Positions 1 through 9,100 of a stretch of 64,000 nt of DNA are shown in pieces. The stretch comes from Heloderma charlesbogerti. Lineage: Eukaryota > Chordata > Lepidosauria > Squamata > Helodermatidae. The position numbers and the translations under genes were made by a program. The first letter of the stretch is position 1; every line of letters begins with the position of its first letter. The stretch spans positions 806,001 through 870,000 of the forward strand of contig JANEZZ010001909.1 in assembly GCA_026122225.1 (NCBI GenBank), in the 5' to 3' direction. Below the pieces are notes generated by a model. It did not search any database. It was not told the DNA's origin and saw nothing but the letters and a program-made list of their open reading frames with translations.

Positions 1-1400
1 ACTGGAGGAGGGCTAACGTCCCTATCTTCAAAAAGGGTAAAAAGGAGGAACCTGGGAACTACAGACCATCAATCCCTGGGAAAATTCTGGAGCAGATGAT
101 AAAGGAATCCATCTGGAAGCACCCTGACAACAAGGCAGTGATTACTCGAAGCCAACATGGATTTGTCAAAAACAAGTCCTGCCAGACAAATCTGATCTCA
201 TTTTTTGATCAAGTAACCTCCCTTGTAGACCGTGGAAATGCTGTAGACATCATATACCTTGACTTCAGCAAAGCTTTCGACAAAGTGCCCCATGATATCC
301 TGATGAGCAAACTAGCTCCAAGTGGGCTAGATGAAACAACGATCCGGTGGATCCACAGTTGGCTACAGAATCGGACTCGAAGAGTGCTTATCAATGGGAC
401 CTTCTCAAACTGGGGAGAGGTAACGAGTGGGGTATCGCAGGGCTCAGTCCTGGGCCCAGTGCTCTTCAACATTTTCATTAATGAGTTGGAGGAGGAGGTG
501 CAGGGAATGCTGATCAAATTTGCAGATGACACAAAATTGGGCGGGATAGCTAATACTTTGGAAGACAGAAACAAAATTCAAAGTGATCTGGATAGACTGG
601 AGTGCTGGGCAGAAAACAACAGAATGACATTTAACAGGGATAAATGCCAATTTCTGCACATAGGAAAAAGAAACCAAATGCACAGTTACAAGATGGGGGA
701 TACGTGGCTCAACCACACTACAAGCGAGAAGCATCTTGGAATTGTCGATCACAAGCTGAATATGAGCCAACAATGTGATGTGGCTGCAAAAAAGGCCAAT
801 GCTATTTTGGGCTGCATTAATAGAAGCATAGCTTCCAAATCCCGGGAAGTACTAGTTCCCCTCTACTCAGCACTGGTTAGGCCTCGTCTGGAGTACTGTG
901 TCCAGTTCTGGGCACCACACTTTCAGAAGGATGCAGACAAACTGGAGAGGGTTCAGAGGAGGGCAACAAAGATGATCAGGGGACTGGAAACAAAGCCCTA
1001 TGAAGAGAGACTGAAAGAACTGGACATGTTTAGCCTTGAGAAGAGAAGACTGAGGGGAGATATGATAGCACTCTTCAAGTACTTGAAAGGTTGTCACAGA
1101 GAAGAAGGCCAGGATCTCTTCTTGATCATCCCAGAGTGCAGGACACGGAAGAATGGGCTCAAGTGACAGGAAGCCAGATTCCGGCTGAACCTCAGGAAAA
1201 ACTTCCTGACTGTAAGAGCAATACAACAATGGAACCAATTACCTGGGGAGGTGGTGGGCTCTCCCACACTGGAGGCCTTCAAGACGAGGCTGGACAGCCA
1301 TTTGTCAGGGATGCTCTGACTTGGATTCCTGCATTGAGCAGGGGGTTGGACTCGATGGCCTTGTAGGCCCCTTCCAACCCTACTATTCTATGATTCTATA
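1..1400 (+). mobile_element. CR1 LINE, 5'-truncated, with intact-looking 3' end
   Basis: This is a plus-strand CR1 retrotransposon fragment that enters from the left window edge. It holds most of the reverse transcriptase domain and the complete 3' end. The terminus carries the CR1 hallmark, short repeats of the type ATTCTATGAT at about 1380-1400. The same 3' end recurs at 14763-15150, 42904-42990 and 46657-46745 in minus orientation, and as the tail of the 5S chimera at 30596-30665. Confidence 0.93.
3..1166 (+). pseudogene. CR1 reverse transcriptase fragment (decayed ORF2)
   Basis: The frame is open from base 3 to a TGA at 1164-1166 and encodes the RT palm and thumb of a CR1 LINE. Visible motifs are FKKG and NYRP near the N end, YLDFSKAFDKVPH (RT motif A), SGVSQGSVLGP (motif B), and FADDTKL (the catalytic motif C). 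The thumb and C-terminal part includes RVQRRATKMI. After the TGA the same frame continues with typical CR1 C-terminal sequence (LNLRKNF, WNQLPGEVV) to about 1310, so the TGA is a nonsense mutation. A few residues that CR1 proteins usually carry after NYRP are absent. It is a transposon relic, not a host gene. Confidence 0.9.
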
Positions 1401-1486
1401 CCTGAATGCTTCCCCCATACCAAAGGGGAAGAAATCCTTTCACTTTGCAAACACGTATCAGGCATGCTAGTTTTCTACTGTTTTTC

Positions 1487-1620
1487 TTTGATTTACACCC
1501 TGCCTTTCAATAGGTTCCCAGGCCGGCTTATGAAAAGTTAAAATGATAATAAAACAATCAAGACAAGAATTTTAAAACATGCATTCCAATGCCATCTTGG
1601 AAGAGGGATTTCTCCTTTTC
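1487..1620 (-). repeat. L2-like LINE 3' end fragment
   Basis: The stretch carries the antisense of the usual L2-type 3' end (a line reading 'caccctgcctttcaataggttcccaggc' in spirit, followed by an A/T-rich tail). Similar antisense fragments lie at 3215-3690, 4738-5250, 13262-13445, 43965-44170 and 48592-48975. Confidence 0.55.
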
Positions 1621-2050
1621 TCACAGGAGGTAACATCTCTTCCAGTATCTTCTTGGGAGGGGCATTTTCCATTTTCTCACAGGGCGGAATGCTTCTTTTG
1701 AGATGGTGCCAACTGCATCTAACAACAAGAGGATACTTTTCTCTTTAGACCTATCCTCTTTAGTGGTACAGTTTCACAGCCAATCCTATACCCATGCATT
1801 TAGCAGTAAGCCCCACTGTGTTCCATGGGTCTTACTGCCAAATAATTTTACATTGGCTTTCAGCCTTTGATTAATCTTAGCAAAACAGATAATGAACTGA
1901 CTTGACATTTCTCCAATCAGAGGACAGGTCCTTTTCTTTTTCTAAAAGAAAAGATCTCTTGGGAGGGGGAAAATGTTTTTTGTGTTAGCTTTATTTAGTG
2001 TTGATTACCGTGAAAACACCCATTAGGTGTGACACCACCATTCCATCCTC
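1620..2050. other. Unassigned AT-rich spacer
   Basis: No coding signal, tRNA or clear repeat boundary was found here. It lies just downstream of the probable CFAP126 polyadenylation site. Confidence 0.5.
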
Positions 2051-2066
2051 AGCGGTCCATGTGATT

Positions 2067-2072
2067 TTTATT
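2067..2072 (-). terminator. CFAP126: Probable CFAP126 polyadenylation signal
   Basis: TTTATT on the plus strand reads AATAAA on the minus strand. It lies 420 bases past the CFAP126 stop codon, a plausible length for a short 3' UTR. No closer AATAAA was noticed. Confidence 0.5.
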
Positions 2073-2492
2073 TTTTAATTGCAAAGTTGAGGTGGTATCG
2101 CTGCTCCTTGCCCAGTTGAGCCCATCTTCTCCTGGGCATTTTTTTGGGCACCACAGATTTAAACCCCCTCCTTTTCCTGGGGTTGGGACAAGTTGAGAAA
2201 TGCATGGATATCGCTGGTACACCAGTTCGCCCTTGCCTGGACTCGATGGACGGTGTTTCCTGCTGAGATACTAGGTTGCCAGTGCCAAAGAGAAATGAAA
2301 TTGTGGAAAAGATCATGGTGAGAAAGAAAAACAAATGCTCCGAGGTGAGATGAGGCAGTGGGCAGGGGAGAAAAGCAAAGAAAACACATGCACACACGGG
2401 AAAGATGGAGCAGAACGGCTTGTTTTAACTTTCAGTCATTGGTAATAGAATTTTTTGATTTGACCTTCGGATGGAGGTTTAACTGGATCGTT

Positions 2493-3131
2493 CTAGGCAA
2501 GAAGAGGCCTGGCCGAGCCTCCCCTTTCTTTCTGATCCACATCCATTTCCATTGGGGTCTTCCGAACCTCCAAAGCTTGGCTGCCCTTAGTTACAGGTCG
2601 GCTGGATGGCAGGGCCTCTGGCGAACGGCCGCTTCTGGGATTGGCTTCCATTGACCCTGTGCGGTATGAAGCCAAGAGCTCAGGTGTGCTGACCCCTTTG
2701 GGCTTCCCGTCCACTGACCTGGGCCAACCTGACGATGAGGCCTCCGCTGAGACGGCTCTCCTGGGCGTGGACTCTCTCGAGCTGGGGCGGCTTGGGGTTG
2801 GGATTTTAGGGGTTGTAGCCTCTTTCAGACGAACATCCATGGAGCCAGGCTGGCGTGAGATTGGGATCTCGCTGGCTTTTCTTCCCCTCTCTTCCTTGGT
2901 CTCCAGCTGCTGGGAGGCCTGGGCATCCGGCAAAGCATCTTCTTTCAGCCGGATATCAATACACCCGGGCTTACGGGAGAGGGGACCTTTGGGCGTGGTG
3001 GTTCCCCTGTGCTCAATTTCTTTTTCAGCAGGCATTTTCCCTGCCGAGCAGGGACGCTCTGAGCCCTTGCTGGACTGCTGGACACCTTTGGCAGAAGTCT
3101 CTTTTGTGATACGTGCTGGGGGGTTGCTTGG
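2493..3131 (-). CDS. CFAP126: CFAP126 last coding exon, expanded repetitive tail
   Basis: The exon opens after an acceptor reading CAG on the minus strand at 3132-3134 and ends at TAG (2493-2495), giving 212 residues. It is rich in Pro, Ser, Arg and Lys and looks disordered. A degenerate unit with the core S-R-x-P-G-x-(I/M)-D-(I/V)-R-L-K-E recurs (SRKPGCIDIRLKE, SRQPGSMDVRLKE, then weaker copies such as SGWPRSVDGKPK and SYRTGSMEANP). In mammals the equivalent tail is much shorter and poorly conserved. No other domain is visible. Confidence 0.8.
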   Translation of the reverse strand, partial: PSNPPARITKETSAKGVQQSSKGSERPCSAGKMPAEKEIEHRGTTTPKGPLSRKPGCIDIRLKEDALPDAQASQQLETKEERGRKASEIPISRQPGSMDVRLKEATTPKIPTPSRPSSRESTPRRAVSAEASSSGWPRSVDGKPKGVSTPELLASYRTGSMEANPRSGRSPEALPSSRPVTKGSQALEVRKTPMEMDVDQKERGGSARPLLA

Positions 3132-6100
3132 CTGTAGGGCAAAACAGGTGTTATCACAACTATAACAGACCATTTATATCTCTTTGCCTATAGACAGAGG
3201 GAGTTCATGATGTAGTTAGCTATTTGCTAGATTTGTATACCACCCAACTGGCAACGGCCCTTGGGGCGGCATACAATCATAAAAGACCCCCCAAACAACA
3301 ACAAAATAACGAAAGAAATTGACAATAAAAGTATCGAAGTAATACAATATTAAACATCAAAAGCATAGAAACCAGCAGTAAAAGTAATAATTATAGCAAC
3401 AGGTTAAAGATAACATGCCTGCTGGAAAAGGAAGGTCTTAACTTGTTATCTAAATATATACACTGAAGATGCCAGGCAGATCTCCCTGGGAAGGGCATTC
3501 TGCAGATGGGGAGCCACTCCTGAGAAGGCTCTTTCCTTGGTAGCCACCCGTGGCACCACTGTGGGCAGCAGCAGCCAGAGAAGAGCCTCCAGAAACTAGC
3601 TTAGTAATCAGGCAGGGACCTATGGGAGAAGGTGCTCCATCAGGGAAACTGGTCAAAGCACGCTGCATGTGCAGTCCCAGTCATCCTTACCAACAACCTT
3701 GCAAGGTAGCAAAAACAAGACAAACACATTTATTGTGATACAAAAACCAAAGGTAGCCATGTTTTGGCCATAAGGGAGTGCAGGTAGGGTGGGAATCCCA
3801 CATCCAGATTGGTGTAATACTTTTATTAGGTCAACTCAAAGGTCGCTAAAAATGTGCAGCCTTTTGAGATATCCAGATCTCTTCCATCAGGCAAGATGTT
3901 ACAAAAGCAGCTTGGCTTGCTGGGGTGGGGAGGCATAGGAGGCAGGAGAGTAAAAGGCTGACTTGATATCTACCCAGTGGGATATGGAAGAGCAGGGAGG
4001 TATGCAGATACTCAAATTGGGCCATACCAGATGATGGGATGGTTTCAGTGCCCACAGGGAACAAGAAAGAATGTGTGGTGCATTCAGGGGGAGGCCCTGG
4101 AACATAACATGAAAAGGAAACCTGGAACATGCACCAATTGGTTTATTAAGTACATAAGAAGAGCCCTGCTGGATCATACCAAAGGTGGATCTAGCCTAGC
4201 ATCCTGCTTCCAAGCAGTGGCCAGCCAGATGCCCCTGGGAAGCCCCCAAGCAGGACACGGAGGCAACGTCCCGTCCTCCTTTGTGTCTCTCAGCAACCAA
4301 TACTGAAAGAACCAGTGTGGTGTAGTAGTTAGAGCACTGGGCTGGGACTTAGGAGATCCAGGTTCAAGTCCCCACTTGGCCATGAAATACACTGGGTGAT
4401 GTTGAGCCAGTCCCTTGGCCTAGCCTACTTCACAGGGCTGTTGATAGGAAGTTATGACCATGTAAGCTGCCTTGGGTTCCTTGCAAGAGGAAAAACTAGG
4501 ATTTAAATGTAATAATAGATACAATAAAAGATTCAAGTACATCGCCTCTGAACATGGAGGCTCCATTTAGCTACCATGGCTAGGCAGAAGAAAGGGGAGG
4601 AGGGTTCTAACATGATACGTAAGAGAGCCCTGATGGTTCAGACTAAAGGTCTTTCTAATCCAATATTGTCATTCCAAACAGAAGTGAGTGAGTAAGAAAG
4701 GCATTAGGCCTCCCTGGGAACCATTGTTAAGTGGTATATTTTTATTTGATTTATATGATTTGTACCCTGCCTTTCCACCAGACAAAATAGTGCTCAAGGT
4801 GTCTAAGAGCAACAAAAACCAAGGTTGAGATAAACTTTTTTTTAAAGGTCATAAAAAACAAACAGATTCAAAACACAAATTAAAAAACACAACAATCAAA
4901 TAAAAACAGCTCTCAACCCAACGGAATCCACTACACCAACAGCCTGCTTGAATAAAAATGTCTGTGCTTGCCAGCGGGTGGACAATGGAGAGGGAGCCAA
5001 CTAAGTATCCCTCAGCAGGGAGTTCCAGAGCCTGGAGTGGCCACGGAGGAGGCCCTGTCTCTCATCCTTACCAAACACACATCTGATGGTGGGACCAAGA
5101 GAAAGGGCCTTCCTCAAAGATCTTAAAACGCCAACAGGCTCACATGAGAGAAGACAGTCTTTCAGGTAGCCTGGTCCCAAGCTATATAGGGCATTATAGG
5201 TCAAACCTATAAAGAATAAAACTGCCAATATCATACTGCCCATATGCAAATCTATGGTGTGACCTTTCTTAGAATCCTGTGTATAGTTCTGGTCAACTAA
5301 AAAAGGATATTGCAGAGTTTGAAAAAGTGCAGAAAAGGGCAACTAAAATGATCAAGGGGGTGGAGCAACTCCCCTATGAGGGAAGGTTACAACAGCTGGG
5401 ATTGTTTAGCTTGGAAAAAGGTAAGGGGAGATATGATAGAGGTGTACAAAATGATGCATGGTGTGGAGAATGTGGGTAGAGTAGAATTTTCTCCCTCATA
5501 ATACTAGAACCTGAGGTCCTCCCATAAAGCTGATTGTTGGGAGTTTCAGGACAGATAAAAGGAAGGACTTCTTCACACAGCATGTAATTAAACTATGGAA
5601 CTCACTTCCATAAGATGTAGTGATGGCCATCACTTTGGATGGCTTTAAAAGTGGATCGGACAAATTCATGGAGGAGAAGGCTATCAATGGCTACTAGTCC
5701 TGATGGCTATGTGCTCCCTCCAGTATCAGAGGCAGTCTGCCTATGTACACCAGTTGCTGGGGAACATGGGCGGGAGGGTGCTGTTGCACTCATGTCCTGC
5801 TTGTGGGTTTCCTATGGGCATCTGGTTGGCCATTGTGTGAACAGAATCCTGGACTAGGTGGACCCTTGGTCTGATCCAGCAGGGCTCTTCTTACGTTCTT
5901 ACGAACAAAATGTTTATGCTGCTCCAGTGGGTAAGACCCAAAGCAACAGCTTCACATGACAAGAAAAGGGATTTTGATGGAACATTAGGAAGAACTTTCC
6001 AATGGTAATGACAGTAGAACAGGGAGGTGGTAGACTCTCCTTTGTTAGAGGTTTTCAAGCACAGGTTGTGGGCAGGCACCTATCGGGGCAAATGGAGCTG

Positions 6101-9100
6101 TTTTTCTCCCTGTCTCATAGTCCTAGAATCTGGGGTCATCCCATGAAGCTGAATGGTAGGAGGTGCAAGGCAGATAAAACAAAGGACTCCTTCACACAGC
6201 GCACAGTTAAAATGCGGGATTCGCTACCACAAGATGGAGTGATGGCCACCCACTTTGACGGCTTTCAAAGGGGATTAGACAAATCCATGGAGGATAAGTC
6301 TGTCGATGGCTACTAGTCCTGATGGCTATATCTACCTCCAGGATCTGAGACAGTAGGCCTCTCAATACCAGTTGCTGGGGAACACAAGCAGGAGGGTGCT
6401 ATTCCACCCATGCCCTGCTTGTGGGCTTCCCATGGAGGCATCTGGTTGCCTACTCTGGGAACATAGGAAGGGGCTGTAGCTCAGTGGTAGGGCCCCTGCT
6501 TTGCATGCAGAAGGTCCCAGGTTCGATCCCTGGCAACTCCAGGTAGGGCAGGAAAATTCCTGCCTGAAAGCCTGGAGAGCCGCCGCTGCCAGTCAGTGTC
6601 GACAATACTGGGCTAGGTAGACCAAGGGCTCAGTTTAAGGCTGCTTCCCAGGTTCCCAACAGAATACTAGAATAGAAGGCCTTTGGTCTGATTTAGCAGG
6701 GCTGTTCTTATGAATGCCGTAGCAGCAGATTTCCTGCATCAGCGATGGGTTGGACTAAATGACCTTTTGAGATCCCCTCCAACTCTGTGAGGGAGGAAAA
6801 AGGTCTCTCCGCTTTCTCCATGGTATGCATGATCTGATAAACCTATTACTCATGCCCTGACTCCTTAGCTGTCTTCTCCCTGCTAAAGTAAAAACCACTT
6901 TAGCTCTTACTAGTCCAGAGCCTGCTCCAACCCCCGGATGAAGGCCCAAAACGTATGTATCTTTCCTACTTGTAGACCAAGATCAATCGGTGACAGTAAA
7001 ATCTGCAACATTTTGGACAGCTAGCGGCTATTAAAATAAGGTCTGTTATTGTGCCTGAATTGTAATTTTTTTCTATTAAATATTTTTTTTAGCCTGCCAG
7101 TTTTATTTGCTTATTAGTATTGTATATTTGATGTGAATTGTGGCTGGCGTAAACCGTTATCATAATTTTTAGTCTGATAATTTTATCCTTTTTGTTGTGT
7201 TTTATGTTCAATGTTGCCGTGACTTGTAGCTAATGCAAATGACATTTCTATTCCATTACCCAATGAAGGCCCAATATGTTTCAAGGGACCATTCAGGCGC
7301 AATTTTGATATTAAAAAAAGTCATTAAGGCAAGAAGTATTTAAAAACAAAAATAAACACGCTTGGAGCTTTAGAATACTCGATAAATCCTGTAAAAAAAG
7401 AAAAATATCGGCAACATGATTTTAAAGGACATTTGACAGTTCACCTCTCAGCTATACAGCTACTGGTATGTGCTAGTGGCTGACATCAGAACTCAGCAAA
7501 AGGTTTGTGGCAGCTCTGGCCTGCCATGCCCAGGGGTTTTCCCCCGGCCCCTCTTTTACCTTGCCAGTGACTTGGGGGCAGAAGCCATTGCAGGCCCTGT
7601 TCAGGGCTGTGGACTTGTTGATCCACTCGGTGAGATGGGCAGCCGCGTCAACAGAGCGGGACGTGAGGTTCACTTTGGCCGGAGGGATCTTCAGTGGCAT
7701 ATCCCACGTGCCCATGTAGGTGCCCCAGGGGGAAGCCTGCAGAGCGGTGACAAAGCAGTCCATCCAAGAGCTTATCCCTTGAGCTTGCTTGCTTTGGGTA
7801 GGGGTGGGAATAAAGCTAGCGGGATTTGCATATGTTTGTGGGGATTGGTGCTTGAATTATCGCGTGTGTGTGTGTGTGTATATGTATGTGTGTGTGTCCC
7901 TTACATTCAAGGATACTGCCTTAGAAGGCTACAGTGAGGATGCGGGGAATGATTTGGCTAAAATTGGGTGGGGGAAAGGGCTTGTGGATTTCATGACAGA
8001 CAGTGTGGTGTAGTGGCTAGAGTGTTGGACTAGGAGTCAGGAGATCCGGGTTCTAGTCCCCACTCAGATATGGAAGCTCACTGGGTGACTTTGGGCCAGT
8101 CACAGACTCTCAGCCCAACCCACCTCACAGGGTTGCTGTTGTGAGGATAAAATGGAGGAGGGGGATTGTATAAGCCGCCTTGGGTTCCTTAAGGAGGAAA
8201 AAATGCAGGATATAAATGTAACAAACCAACAATCATATCCTACCCCCACAATAACTGGTGGGGTTGCCATGCAAGCGCAGAATATTGGCACCTGGCACAG
8301 CACTTGTCAGCCTGAGAACCTCCAGGTGTTGTTTGAATTAAAACTTAAGTTCCCAGTCCTTAGGGTGGCTGAGAAAAGCTTGTTGAGTAGGGAGAGAGCA
8401 GGGCAGCTATGGCCATGACAGGGAGTGGGCTGTGAACACTAAAACCAAAACCAAAATTCTGTCCCTGGAAAAGCTGTTTTCTGCAATGTGGTATGCAAAT
8501 GAGGCTGCTTTGCACATGTACATAATTGAATAATCCTGCTTCCGTGGGCCATGGGGAGGGACTAGGAGATGAACAAGGTAGTAAAGCCTCTCTTCTCCCC
8601 GCCCCCTAAGAGCTGGGAATATGGCTGTTTTCTCCAGCAATTGCTTTCAAGCTGATCTTTTCAGCCATAAGGACTAGAAAATTAAATGAAAGCTAACTTC
8701 TCTGGGAGCTGAACTCGGTGCTTTTTCGGTGTTGTTGTGGAGTCTTGACTTGCACACAGCCTGGGCAATGGGGCTAACCCTGTCTTGCAAGATTCTTTAC
8801 CTTTGCCAGGGGTATTCAACAGGGTCTTCTGTTATTTGTTTTTGTACAACTCTCAAATTAAAGCAGGGTCCCCCATCCATCTGTTGTGGGCAGGGAATGA
8901 GAAGAGCCTCACCTTGGAGCGTGGGACTGAAGGGAGCAGGTGTCCTTTGTCATTGGCTATAAATTGTGTGTAACCTTCCCGGGCAGAAGGATGCTGTGGG
9001 GGAAACACAGGAAGAGAATTAGGGCAGGTGGGAGATAGAAGAGGAAGGAGGAGGCCAGAAGAATTGCCTTGCTGCAGGGGTGCAGACCCCCAGGTCTGTG

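Noticed and set aside
2641..3165. Plus-strand ORF of 174 codons
   Set aside because: Antisense shadow of the last CFAP126 exon, whose frame has the proper acceptor and continues a known gene.
6476..6548. tRNA-Ala-like sequence with A and B boxes
   Set aside because: It continues into the SINE-B body shared with many copies, so it is a SINE head, not a tRNA gene. The same holds for 51562-51630.
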